Source: CAYRFF01 sp964423575
Lineage (GTDB): Bacteria; Bacteroidota; Bacteroidia; Chitinophagales; Saprospiraceae
Direction of reading: 5' to 3'
Assembly (NCBI GenBank): GCA_964423575.1
Contig: CAYRFF010000009.1
Coordinates: 11,204-75,203 of the forward strand
DNA length: 64,000 nt
Below the pieces are notes generated by a model. The model did no database searches, was not told the origin of the DNA, and saw only the letters and a list, made by a program, of their open reading frames with translations. A program made the position numbers and the translations under genes. Position 1 is the first letter of the stretch. Every line of letters starts with the position of its first letter. Below are positions 43,304 through 52,530 of the stretch, piece by piece.

Positions 43304-45406
43304 TTACTTTACCTTATGGTAATCTCCATCTCTGAATTCGACTATTTCTGCATTATTAAACCCGGCTTCAATTGCCTGTTTAAGGATGTATTTCGATTCA
43401 TCTATTGTTCTGTAATCTCCTACAAAATAGATAGCCCACTGATCCTTGTTCACTCGTTGGATATTACCAAGTACTTTAGCTTTATCAGCGTTAAACCACT
43501 TAGGCTCCAGATAAGCAGCTAATCTGACCTTATAGTTCCCATCGCCTAGCGGAACTAAATTTACTTGCGTCATAGAACTTATAGTTTTAGAATCAACCGG
43601 CTTAGTTACTTCAGCTTGTGTAGATTGAGTTGTCGTTGAAGGCGATTCTTTCACAGTCTCAGTCTTCTTTGCAGTTTCTGCTACAAAATTATCGTTAGCA
43701 GAAGATGAATACATAATCTCTTCTTCAACTATAAAGGCATCTCTATAACCTCTGTTGTGAATTATGCGTAATTTAGAAGCAGCAGCTTCTCTGGAAGCAT
43801 AGCTTCCCACTCTGATTTTCACCTCGTTCGGGAAGTAAATTTTATAAACTTCATCAATATCACTGAAACGGTCAGCATAAAATTGCATCTGATCAGAACT
43901 TGTTTTTTCAACGATAGCTACCTGAATCGAATAAATCTTCTTAGGTCCGTTTAAATCTCTTTGCTGGAGAGCCTCTTGAATTTCAAGACTTAGCCATTCG
44001 GAAACATCCATGGTACGATAAGTGCTTTCCTTCATTTCAACACCGAGAAGCTTTTCTTCTCCTGCTTCCGTATTTTTAGTTATGAAAGCATTTCTATAAT
44101 GCTCTACAGGCGCAAGAGTCTTTTCTCTGTAAGAAGTTGACACAAGTGCTGGAGCTTCAGTAGTCCACAGCACAGCACCCAGGTTATAGATATCACTTAC
44201 AGAATTTTCGTTCATCGCAGTAAGAAAATAATGAGTCCCGATTTTAGAAATAGCAAACTCATCTCTTTGTGAATTAATGCCATAGCCCATATTAACGGAA
44301 TTTGTCCACTGAGAATTTACCGTATTATATGTTGCAGCAAATAAATCATAACCTCCATAGCCAGGCCACCAATCACTCGCAAATACCAGTTTTCCATCAT
44401 TGATTGCAGGGAATATTTCATTACCGGAACTATTAATCTCTTTGCCCAGATTTATAGGCTCTGACCATCCATCAGTAGAATTTCTCGTAGAACTATAAAT
44501 ATCATAGCCACCATAACCACCGGTCATATCACTCATAAAATAAACTGTATTTCCATCTTCTGAATACACAGCTCCACCGGTATTATAACTGATGCTGTTA
44601 AACGGCATCGCTTTAATGTGTTTTAATTCTCCATCTTCCAGTTCCGCAATATAAAGACTCATCCCCTTCTGGTCACCATTAAGAACCTGGAAGATATTTG
44701 GTTGCGATATCTTAGTAAAAACAACTTCATTTGTTTCTGGGTGCATAGCGATTGTAGCCATACCACTCCATGCCTGCAAATCCTTTAACAGGAAAGCCGG
44801 AAAAGTCATTTCCTGGTTCTTACCGGAAAAGGAATTAAACATTTGTGTTGTCATTTTGCCATCTGTAATATGATTTCGTTTTATATCTGTTCTGGTCGAT
44901 GCATAAACTACTTTGTCCTTGTAAGCCACCGGAAAGCTCTCGAAATTCATCGTATTAATATTCAGACCATTGCGTGGAGATACTACATTTCCTGCAAGTT
45001 GAGTTTCCTCCGCCCATCTCATAGACTCTATATAATGGCTACTTGCATAAGGATCGAAGTTTCCGTAAACTTCATAATATTTCATTGCCTGTCCATAATC
45101 TCCCAGCTTTCTGAGTGTTCCTGCCAGTGGCAAATAAGCTTTCTGGAAGTCAGGATAATGCTTTACCAGCTCTTTTAAAACTAGAATAGCTTCTGTGTTC
45201 TGTCCCATTACAAGATACAATTCAGCGAGTTCATAAAGCTGGAACTCATCTAGTTCAGAATGATGTTTCTCATATTGGGAAATTGCCTTATCATAGTCTC
45301 CCATGTTTTTATAGACCTTAGCCAGATCTACCTCGCCTTCCTGTGCATTTATCGCTTGCGCAAATGTGAGAAATACGGCCGCAAAAAATAAGCATATTTT
45401 ATTCAT
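43304..45406 (-). CDS. Exported TPR / PD40 / SPOR-domain protein
   Basis: About 700 residues from MNKICLFF at 45406; the longer start at 45469 would add 21 residues before a good signal peptide (cleaved near INAQ). TPR repeats (about 25-120, LAKVYKNMGDYDKAISQYEKH) are followed by beta-propeller PD40 repeats (about 160-400, GNTVYFMSDMTGGYGGYDIYSS, LVFASDWWPGYGGYDLF). Two SPOR-like regions follow, near 490-570 (KIYSIQVAIVEK) and at the C-terminus (NYKVRLAAYLEP). SPOR domains bind denuded peptidoglycan. The architecture is PorE-like but ends in SPOR instead of OmpA. Function is unknown. Confidence 0.8.
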   Translation of the reverse strand: MNKICLFFAAVFLTFAQAINAQEGEVDLAKVYKNMGDYDKAISQYEKHHSELDEFQLYELAELYLVMGQNTEAILVLKELVKHYPDFQKAYLPLAGTLRKLGDYGQAMKYYEVYGNFDPYASSHYIESMRWAEETQLAGNVVSPRNGLNINTMNFESFPVAYKDKVVYASTRTDIKRNHITDGKMTTQMFNSFSGKNQEMTFPAFLLKDLQAWSGMATIAMHPETNEVVFTKISQPNIFQVLNGDQKGMSLYIAELEDGELKHIKAMPFNSISYNTGGAVYSEDGNTVYFMSDMTGGYGGYDIYSSTRNSTDGWSEPINLGKEINSSGNEIFPAINDGKLVFASDWWPGYGGYDLFAATYNTVNSQWTNSVNMGYGINSQRDEFAISKIGTHYFLTAMNENSVSDIYNLGAVLWTTEAPALVSTSYREKTLAPVEHYRNAFITKNTEAGEEKLLGVEMKESTYRTMDVSEWLSLEIQEALQQRDLNGPKKIYSIQVAIVEKTSSDQMQFYADRFSDIDEVYKIYFPNEVKIRVGSYASREAAASKLRIIHNRGYRDAFIVEEEIMYSSSANDNFVAETAKKTETVKESPSTTTQSTQAEVTKPVDSKTISSMTQVNLVPLGDGNYKVRLAAYLEPKWFNADKAKVLGNIQRVNKDQWAIYFVGDYRTIDESKYILKQAIEAGFNNAEIVEFRDGDYHKVK

Positions 45407-45466
45407 AATAAATCGTTTTCTGAGTGTAAATAATGTTTTTCCGGAATTGAAACATTCAATACAGGA

Positions 45467-45474
45467 CAAATATA
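45467..45474 (-). promoter_or_regulatory. -7 element of the TPR/SPOR gene
   Basis: On the minus strand TATATTTG, matching TAnnTTTG, lies about 60 bases before the ATG at 45406. It also makes the upstream start at 45469 implausible, because transcription would start inside it. Confidence 0.5.
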
Positions 45475-45624
45475 TATTAAATAAATAACATATACAAGAT
45501 ATTCGTAATGTGTTTTGATTGCAGAATACATATTCAACCAGAAGGAAATATTTTCAGAAAAGAAAAAAGAGAAATATAGACTAAGGAATTATCTTATTCA
45601 AATGAAGGAAATCGTCTGTTCTTT

Positions 45625-46863
45625 TTACTCGTGCCCTCTTATCTGGAATTTTTTACTGTCGCTTTTAAGAAACTCCTCATCGACATAATTATACAGAGAA
45701 TCGCTGATTTCCGACAACTGCGGTTGCCCCGCATCTACCCAGGCAGTGTACCAGGCAGACCCAATGGATCTAATAGCACCACGCATGCGTGCTTCCACCA
45801 TGCCACCCATCGCTCTATCATAGGCTTCTGCATATTCGGCACATTCAGTTCTGATAATTCTCCCCAGGCGTTCATCATAGCAGTATATCCCGGATTCATC
45901 CCATGACTTTCGGAGTCGCTGTTCTATCAATAGTACAGAATCAACATAGGAGAAACTTTCCAGAACTATATCCCAGAAATAAGTCTGTTTGTCTTCTATA
46001 TATTCAGCCTTACCTACAAAGAAATCGTATTCGGTATCAGCGAAAAGTTCAGGTATTCTGCTCTCCCAAAATGCATGCAATCCCGTCTGACCGGTGAGTT
46101 GTCCATTATAGTTAGTCGTTGTGTGTAACGGAACATGCGCATCTCCGATATAATGGCCGATTTCAGCCGAATAAAAGAGCACACGAGATATATCACCGGA
46201 CTCAAATGCACGCGTAAGTCGATTTTGAAAATCGGACATCGTGTATGGCACTATGCCTTCCGGAGACAATCTATCCTCTCCCAATAATATATAGTTCTCC
46301 CCGGGCAATTCCACATCAATTCCTTTCAGAAAATCAGCAAGCTCAACTTTCCATTCTCCCGAGTAATATTGTTTGACAAAATGTTTTCGGAAGGCACGGA
46401 CATAATCCCACTTTCCAAGTGTAAGATATTTGCCGTCAGGCAGATTAAGAGTTACAGAATCAACATTAAAAATCTCATGTGTCGGAAAATTAAATATTTC
46501 CAAGGTATCTTCACCGGCAATTGCGTTGATAATGGTAAACTTAGCCAGAGCTTCTCCCCACTCTCTGGGCAGATTATCAAATGGTGGCGTCCCCCAGTGA
46601 TCGATATCGATAAAATGCCTTACCGCTTCAAATGAGTTGGCATAACGGCGTTTATCCGGATCCACTGCGTGTTCCGTCACATATTCAATATGGTCTTTGT
46701 ATATAGCGATAAGTTCAGGGGGCAATGTAAAAACTGCCATGCGATTTACAAGACGGTGCCCAAAGAATCCCCAATCGTCTTCCACTATCTTTTCTATAAG
46801 TATGAAAGAGGATAAAACTGCAAGCAGACAAGCAGAAACGATATAGAGGGCTGTTTTTTTCAT
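45625..46863 (-). CDS. Zinc-dependent phospholipase C / S1-P1 nuclease-like protein
   Basis: A 412-residue exported protein. An N-terminal hydrophobic signal (about 5-23) precedes WGFFGHRLVNRMAVFTLPPEL, whose Trp and His suit the zinc cluster of the phospholipase C/P1 nuclease superfamily. More zinc-ligand segments follow: FIDIDHWG and the block AEIGHYIGDAHVPLHTTTNYN with LHAFWESRIPEL. Substrate (phospholipid or nucleic acid) cannot be told apart by eye. It is the last gene of the gld operon, overlapping the DUF4340 gene by one base (TGATG). Confidence 0.8.
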   Translation of the reverse strand: MKKTALYIVSACLLAVLSSFILIEKIVEDDWGFFGHRLVNRMAVFTLPPELIAIYKDHIEYVTEHAVDPDKRRYANSFEAVRHFIDIDHWGTPPFDNLPREWGEALAKFTIINAIAGEDTLEIFNFPTHEIFNVDSVTLNLPDGKYLTLGKWDYVRAFRKHFVKQYYSGEWKVELADFLKGIDVELPGENYILLGEDRLSPEGIVPYTMSDFQNRLTRAFESGDISRVLFYSAEIGHYIGDAHVPLHTTTNYNGQLTGQTGLHAFWESRIPELFADTEYDFFVGKAEYIEDKQTYFWDIVLESFSYVDSVLLIEQRLRKSWDESGIYCYDERLGRIIRTECAEYAEAYDRAMGGMVEARMRGAIRSIGSAWYTAWVDAGQPQLSEISDSLYNYVDEEFLKSDSKKFQIRGHE

Positions 46864-47876
46864 CAGTTAAAAAAGTAGCTATAGCCTCGTAATATACCAA
46901 TATTTGCTTCAACTTGCATATTCAGCCAATCACCTTCTGATGTGTGTACCCAAAATCTCGGAATACTTTCTTCACCGAGTTTGGGTTCTATGCTACCGAT
47001 ATCCTTGATAAACTGGACACTTGGCGTGGGCCAAAGGGTTACAACTGAAGTATCACTTTGCTCCCGTATCATCGTAATCGTAGCAAATGGATCTACGGAC
47101 CACAGGGAATCTGCGATACTCATTTCAGGGAAATAAGCTTCTCCAAAAATCTTATCAAATTCCCGGTAATAATCGGACACGATTTTCTGGTTTACTTCAG
47201 TAGATGCCTTAGGAAAGTCATGCAATCTGTCTACCTCATATTTTTTACCATCCTTTTTCAACACAAAGGATTCATTCTTAAATGCCGGGTAATCAACGAT
47301 AATCTCTTCAATATCCTGATCTTCATTCAAAACAAAGTCTACTGAACGATAATCAATTTCTTCAAACTGGAATATTCTGCGAGGGGAACCTTTAAGGTAT
47401 TTGACTTCAATCATATAAATACCCTTTCCTTCCTTCATAAAGTAAGAAGCATCACCATCGACAGCATTAGGTCCTATGATAAAGCTGTTTATAATCTTAT
47501 CTTCCTTATCCCTTAAAACTACTTTGATACCGTTTACCTGAAATGCTTCCTGAAGATATTTATACTCTTCTTTAGGCGGAATAGAACGTAGCTGTGTATT
47601 TTTTATAGAATTTAAAAGATTATCCACTGACCACTTCCTAGCAATATATTTATCGTTAATATACCAGTCTTTCCCTTTTCTGTCCAATGTGATTATTTTA
47701 CCCTTGGAATCGGCAATCATCACGTGATACACATCGCTTTTATCGCGAATAGAAAAATCTCGTTCATTGTCTACTCTGTACATTGGGTCTGCCACTTTTT
47801 CTCCACTGGTCATATAATAGACTACCCCACCGATGGCAAGAACCAAAACAAATAAGATGAGAGTTGTTTTTTTCAT
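46863..47876 (-). CDS. DUF4340 protein of the GldFG transporter unit
   Basis: A 337-residue protein with one N-terminal membrane helix (about 5-22) and a large extracytoplasmic part containing DUF4340 (about 75-300; MIADSKGKIITLDRKGKDWYI, RKWSVDNLLNSIKN). Function is not known, but this family commonly travels with GldF/GldG-type ABC transporter genes, as here: gldG is two bases upstream. It probably works in the same envelope complex. Confidence 0.85.
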   Translation of the reverse strand: MKKTTLILFVLVLAIGGVVYYMTSGEKVADPMYRVDNERDFSIRDKSDVYHVMIADSKGKIITLDRKGKDWYINDKYIARKWSVDNLLNSIKNTQLRSIPPKEEYKYLQEAFQVNGIKVVLRDKEDKIINSFIIGPNAVDGDASYFMKEGKGIYMIEVKYLKGSPRRIFQFEEIDYRSVDFVLNEDQDIEEIIVDYPAFKNESFVLKKDGKKYEVDRLHDFPKASTEVNQKIVSDYYREFDKIFGEAYFPEMSIADSLWSVDPFATITMIREQSDTSVVTLWPTPSVQFIKDIGSIEPKLGEESIPRFWVHTSEGDWLNMQVEANIGILRGYSYFFN

Positions 47877-47878
47877 GT

Positions 47879-49573
47879 TTATTTTTTAACGGCAAATCTG
47901 CGTTTCCGCATAAAATTATATATCAATCCAAACAATATCAAAATCACAAGAGGTAATACTATATTAAGGCTTTGCCAATACACTTTTTCCTGATCAGCTT
48001 TCACCATATTCAATAGCCTAATCTTTATATCACGATTACGTGCCTTAAAGATTCCTTCCGGATCAACCATATACTCAACGGCATTGATGAGCAATTGCTT
48101 GTTACCGTATAGTACCTGATTATATTTATTGAAGCCTGCTTCTCTATACTCATTGGTTCCGGGTCTTACTTCATTCTCGATTATGGAACCATCCGTAATG
48201 AGCAACATACGAGTCGGCACACTTTGTTTTTTATATTCAATATTTATTTCCCTCAGTCCTTCTTCCATTTCCTTTGGAACGCGATTTCTGTACAAGGAAG
48301 TAAATTCTCCTTCAAGAAGCAATGCTGTCGGAAAAGGTCCCCTATCGAAGAGAGAAGGATCTGGCTCATAGCGCAAGGATTCAAATGACATTGCAAACGG
48401 CACTCGCTGCAATCTGCTATATTCTGAGGAATACAAGAACGGCGTTTTCTTTACCTTCAACTCTGTCTTAATCGTATCGAATGTTCCCGGATTCCTCATA
48501 TTAATAAGGTCGAGAGAACGGGTGATGTCAGATTTGCCGGAAGGCACCAAAACAGGATGATATACCCAGTCAAATAACTCTATCTGAGGCATATTCCCTT
48601 GCATCCCGGTACTGAGCGGAATCTGAGAACAGTTCAGGTCGAGAATAACATCATCGTTGAGACGGAATCCGTAATTAAAGAACAGATCCTCGAGATTGTG
48701 ATTAATAATCTGCGGATAAAACCGATCAACTCCATTCAGGCTATCAAGCCGGATGTTGAGCCTATCCATCAACCAGATTATCTTTCCGCCGTTCATCACA
48801 TACTGATCGAGAATGAATTTCTTTTTCTCAGAAAAGGTATTGAGTGGACGGGGAATAATCAGCACATCAATCTGATTATTGATATAATATACCGAGTCTA
48901 GATTTACTATATCAGTACGATAATACTTGGATAGACCATCGCGGACAGAGGCAATACTCGTCCCGGCCAATTCCCCTTGCCCTACAGTAAAACCGACTGT
49001 TGCGGCAATACGGGGATTAGTATTTTGGAAAGCTTTCGCAAATTTATATTCGAGAAGGTTTATCGAATTATTAATTACTTCCTCTTTACTGAATCCAGCT
49101 CCCTGAGGTTCCAGTAAATTAATAAATGTCTTACGATCATCGACATTGAGTTCAGCATAAGGATAAGCGAGCTTCTGCACGCGCTCTCCACTCTTCTCAA
49201 TGTTTATTGTGACCGGATAAACCTCATTCTCCGACATTATCATACGGAATTCATTAAGTTCCTCAACTGTACCGATACTCGGATCTACAAATTCGTATTC
49301 AACACGGGAATTCAATGAAGCCAATTGCTGAATCATTTCATGTGTTGCATTCTCCAGTCGCTTAAAATGTGCCGGAAAATCACCTTTAAGGTAAATGCGG
49401 ACAAAAACATTCTTTGGGAGATTCTGCATCACTTCCTTAGTCGGTTCCGTCAGAGTAAATCTCTTTTCCTCTGTCATGTCGATTTTCCCAAACCAGAAGC
49501 CCGCAATGATGTTGATCAGGAACACTAGTGCCAGAGCGAGTAAAGCTTGTATTATGTATTGCTGTCTTTTCAT
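47879..49573 (-). CDS. gldG: Gliding motility protein GldG
   Basis: A 564-residue membrane-anchored accessory protein of the GldAFG ABC transporter. The N-terminal helix (about 10-28) leads to DMTEEKRFTLTEPTKEVMQNLP, a GldG/ABC_transp_aux start. A C-terminal membrane helix (about 535-553) is followed by a short basic tail (RKRRFAVKK). The middle is a periplasmic GATase-like ABC auxiliary region (ILDQYVMNGGKIIWLMD). GldAFG is required for gliding in Flavobacterium johnsoniae but its cargo is unknown. The gene lies four bases after gldF. Confidence 0.93.
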   Translation of the reverse strand: MKRQQYIIQALLALALVFLINIIAGFWFGKIDMTEEKRFTLTEPTKEVMQNLPKNVFVRIYLKGDFPAHFKRLENATHEMIQQLASLNSRVEYEFVDPSIGTVEELNEFRMIMSENEVYPVTINIEKSGERVQKLAYPYAELNVDDRKTFINLLEPQGAGFSKEEVINNSINLLEYKFAKAFQNTNPRIAATVGFTVGQGELAGTSIASVRDGLSKYYRTDIVNLDSVYYINNQIDVLIIPRPLNTFSEKKKFILDQYVMNGGKIIWLMDRLNIRLDSLNGVDRFYPQIINHNLEDLFFNYGFRLNDDVILDLNCSQIPLSTGMQGNMPQIELFDWVYHPVLVPSGKSDITRSLDLINMRNPGTFDTIKTELKVKKTPFLYSSEYSRLQRVPFAMSFESLRYEPDPSLFDRGPFPTALLLEGEFTSLYRNRVPKEMEEGLREINIEYKKQSVPTRMLLITDGSIIENEVRPGTNEYREAGFNKYNQVLYGNKQLLINAVEYMVDPEGIFKARNRDIKIRLLNMVKADQEKVYWQSLNIVLPLVILILFGLIYNFMRKRRFAVKK

Positions 49574-49577
49574 ACCA

Positions 49578-50309
49578 CTATTCTTTAAGCATTCTTAATG
49601 ACAGCATAGTCAGGAATAGGAAAAATCCTGACACAGACAGAAAATAAATAACATCTCTGGTATCAATCAGTCCTTTGGAAATCGACTCATAATGGTATTC
49701 AATCCCCATTCTCTGAATAATAGAATCCCAGCTACCTATAAAAATCGGCAATTCACTCAAGTAGAGAAATGCCATATAAAAGAAAAAGCTGAGGAATGTC
49801 GCCAGAACAAATGCTACAATCTGATTTCTTGTCAGACTACTTGCAAAAAGTCCTATTGCCACAAAAATCGCCGACAACAAGAATAGACCTATATACGAGC
49901 CGATTACAGCGCCTGAATCCAGGTTACCACGGGGGAATCCAAGCTGATATATCGAATAATAGTAAATAAGTGTAGGCAATAACATCAGCAGCACCAGGGT
50001 AAGATTAGCCAAGTATTTACCGATAATTATGTCCAGGTCGGAAATCGGTTTGGTTATCAGTAACTCAAGAGTGCCGGTTCCCCTTTCTTCAGCAAATGAA
50101 CTCATCGTAACTGCCGGAATAATAAATATAAACAGGAACGGTACGATGGAAAACAACTGATCCAAACTCACGTAATCATAATTCAGCATACTTGTATCAG
50201 GGAACACCCACAACATTAATCCTAGCAAGGTCAGGAAAATGCCGATAACGATGTAGCCGATAAGCGAGCTAAAGTAATTTGATATTTCTTTAATGTAAAC
50301 TCCCTTCAT
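49578..50309 (-). CDS. gldF: Gliding motility ABC transporter permease GldF
   Basis: A 243-residue ABC-2-type permease with six hydrophobic segments. MKGVYIKEISNYFSSLIGYI, FAEERGTGTLELLITKPISDLDIIIGKYLANL and the final helix YFLSVSGFFLFLTMLSL are characteristic. It forms the membrane channel for GldA and works with GldG. It overlaps gldA by one base (TAATG), so translation is coupled. Confidence 0.94.
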   Translation of the reverse strand: MKGVYIKEISNYFSSLIGYIVIGIFLTLLGLMLWVFPDTSMLNYDYVSLDQLFSIVPFLFIFIIPAVTMSSFAEERGTGTLELLITKPISDLDIIIGKYLANLTLVLLMLLPTLIYYYSIYQLGFPRGNLDSGAVIGSYIGLFLLSAIFVAIGLFASSLTRNQIVAFVLATFLSFFFYMAFLYLSELPIFIGSWDSIIQRMGIEYHYESISKGLIDTRDVIYFLSVSGFFLFLTMLSLRMLKE

Positions 50310-51235
50310 TATTCTGAATCCTCCTCCGGTTTAGTTAATGACTGAAATACATCTTCTACTTGTCTTTTTATCCTCTTCATTTCAAGGATTTTCACGCCGG
50401 CAGCTTGCAGATGATCGTATATCGAAATCCGCAGATCTTCATTACTGCTTCCGTGAATATGATATTTAGTATTGTGTTTTTTAATAACCTTCTCTACTCC
50501 GGGAATAGCAAGCAGTTCTTTTACTTCCACGACTCTGTCTAGTTCAATAGAAACAATTGTCTGTGACTCTCCTCCTTTAAGGTCAATCTCATCGATAGGT
50601 GCATCAGCCACGATTTTCCCGTTATTGATAATGATTAAACGTTCACAGAGTGCTTCCACTTCCTGCATGATATGAGAAGAAAACAGAATTGTCTTATTCT
50701 CTCCTATCGTTCTTATCACATCGCGTATTTCCACCAGTTGATTGGGATCAAGACCTGAAGTCGGCTCATCCAGTATGAGAACCATTGGGTCGTGAATCAA
50801 TGCCTGAGCCAGGCCAAGACGTTGACGATATCCCTTGGATAGTTGTCGTACAATCTTATGCTGTTCTTTTCCAAGGCCGGTAAGGTCAATCACTCTATCA
50901 ACCTCTTTTTTTATGTTTTTAAGCTTATGCAAAGAGCCAATAAAGCGTAGGTATTCGCGGACGTACATATTCAGGTACAGAGGGTTGTGCTCTGCCAGAT
51001 ATCCTATATTTTTTCGCGTTTCAATAGAGTGTTTAGCTACATCCTTCCCGTCGACGTATGCATTTCCCGAACTTGGAGAGATGTAGGAGGTGATGATTTT
51101 CATCGTTGTAGTCTTCCCGGCACCATTAGGGCCCAGAAAACCCACTATTTCCCCAGGATTCAGCTTAAAGCTGATATTATCCACAGCTCGCTGCGTACCA
51201 TAAATTTTGGTTAATTCTTTTACTTCTACCGACAT
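50309..51235 (-). CDS. gldA: Gliding motility ABC transporter ATPase GldA
   Basis: A 308-residue ABC ATPase. Walker A is GPNGAGKTTTMK (about residues 35-46), Q-loop and ABC signature are in RQLSKGYRQRLGLAQAL, and Walker B is VLILDEPTSGLDPNQ with the H-loop in LFSSHIMQEVE. The C-terminal extension (about 220-308) is typical for GldA. It starts one base after truB stops, so truB and gldA are almost certainly cotranscribed. Confidence 0.95.
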   Translation of the reverse strand: MSVEVKELTKIYGTQRAVDNISFKLNPGEIVGFLGPNGAGKTTTMKIITSYISPSSGNAYVDGKDVAKHSIETRKNIGYLAEHNPLYLNMYVREYLRFIGSLHKLKNIKKEVDRVIDLTGLGKEQHKIVRQLSKGYRQRLGLAQALIHDPMVLILDEPTSGLDPNQLVEIRDVIRTIGENKTILFSSHIMQEVEALCERLIIINNGKIVADAPIDEIDLKGGESQTIVSIELDRVVEVKELLAIPGVEKVIKKHNTKYHIHGSSNEDLRISIYDHLQAAGVKILEMKRIKRQVEDVFQSLTKPEEDSE

Positions 51236-51236
51236 T

Positions 51237-51989
51237 TTAAATCTCTTCTTCCGATTTCTTATATCTTGTATCTATAACGGAAACCAATTCATTTATGCTT
51301 ACTGCATCTTCTATTTTATAATCTGCAATTGCTACCCGCCTCAAGTCATACAAATACGCCCCACAACCCAGTTCCATCCCAAAATCGTGTGCTAGGGAAC
51401 GAATATAAGTACCCGAGCCACATTTTACACGAAATTTCACAAGATTATCTTTAAAATCTTCAATTTCAAAATCGTAGATTTCCACCATCCGGGTTTTAAC
51501 TTCCACCTCCTTTCCGGAACGGGCATACTTATATAATGGCACACCATCCACTTTTATTGCAGAGAATACAGGTGGAACCTGCTCTATTTTACCGATAAAT
51601 TTTTCTGCAGTATTCTTCAGACTTTCCATGGTAATCCCTTCGACCTCTCCATATTTCACCTTTTCCTTTTCACGATCAAAGGATTCCGTAACAAAACCAA
51701 GTTCCAATACACCTTCATAGGTCTTATCTTCCTTCATATATTCATCCTGCAAACGCGTCGCTTTACCCATCAGAATCAATACAAGTCCTGATGCCATAGG
51801 ATCAAGAGTGCCCGCATGCCCTACTTTAAATCGCTTCTTTTTATAAGCTCGTGACAGAGCATATCTTATTTTATTCACTACATCAAAGGAAGTCCACTCC
51901 AGCGGTTTATCCACTAGTGCAACTGCCCCTTCACGGATATCCCATGTATCCGGTTGTAGTTCATCTAGATTAACTCTGTTTAAAATCAT
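51237..51989 (-). CDS. truB: tRNA pseudouridine(55) synthase TruB
   Basis: A 250-residue TruB isomerising U55 in the tRNA T-arm to pseudouridine. The catalytic Asp63 is in VGHAGTLDPMASG, and downstream RLQDEYMKEDKTYEGVLELG, VPPVFSAIKVDGVPLYKYARSG and KCGSGTYIRSLAHDFG are typical. In Bacteroidota truB often follows ftsX, DUF3098 and uppP; here 223 bases separate it from DUF3098 and uppP is absent. It abuts gldA. Confidence 0.96.
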   Translation of the reverse strand: MILNRVNLDELQPDTWDIREGAVALVDKPLEWTSFDVVNKIRYALSRAYKKKRFKVGHAGTLDPMASGLVLILMGKATRLQDEYMKEDKTYEGVLELGFVTESFDREKEKVKYGEVEGITMESLKNTAEKFIGKIEQVPPVFSAIKVDGVPLYKYARSGKEVEVKTRMVEIYDFEIEDFKDNLVKFRVKCGSGTYIRSLAHDFGMELGCGAYLYDLRRVAIADYKIEDAVSINELVSVIDTRYKKSEEEI

Positions 51990-52212
51990 AAAGTAATTAT
52001 ATAGTTTGAATTAAATCACCGTGTCCAGTGCAGAAAACATAGAAATTTTTTCAAAGTTCAACATTTTCAATTTTGTTACAAATTGATTTGTAGCGTATTT
52101 TCTATGATCGATTAATGTTGCCGACAATTAATAAAAGTCATTATGACATTTATTAACTTATCCTTGAGACAGCATAATCAAAAGAGAAGGCTTACTATGA
52201 TTTAAAGGATTT

Positions 52213-52485
52213 CTATGCTTCCGGCTTCTTCTTAAAAATAGCGTAGATCTCTATAATCAGTCCTATAAGAATAACGACTGGTGCCAGAGTTACGCGGCGA
52301 AAGCTATATATTTTATTTGGGTCCCATTCATCCGGGGAATCCATTGCACCACCGGTCATAAGTAGCAGACCTATCAGAATAACGACAAAGCCAATGATTA
52401 TCCAAAGATAGTTGTGCTTATCCCACAATAGATTTGAGGGTGCAGGAGTCGTCTTAGTTCTACTTGTTTGTTTAGCTTTTGCCAT
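52213..52485 (-). CDS. DUF3098 membrane protein
   Basis: A 90-residue protein: a lysine/threonine-rich N-terminal tail (1-25) and two membrane helices (about 28-47 and 68-85) with MTGGAMDSPDEWDPNKIYSFRRVTLAP between them. This is the DUF3098 pattern, seen directly after ftsX in Bacteroidota; function unknown. It is 45 bases after ftsX, with a -7 element at 52514-52507. Confidence 0.85.
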   Translation of the reverse strand: MAKAKQTSRTKTTPAPSNLLWDKHNYLWIIIGFVVILIGLLLMTGGAMDSPDEWDPNKIYSFRRVTLAPVVILIGLIIEIYAIFKKKPEA

Positions 52486-52506
52486 AGTTTATCTATTCTT
52501 GAGTTG

Positions 52507-52514
52507 CAAATTTA
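52507..52514 (-). promoter_or_regulatory. -7 element before DUF3098
   Basis: On the minus strand TAAATTTG (matching TAnnTTTG) is about 22 bases before the DUF3098 start, so that gene and those after it may have a promoter of their own as well as one at ftsX. Confidence 0.4.
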
Positions 52515-52530
52515 CAAAATATTCCCGTTG

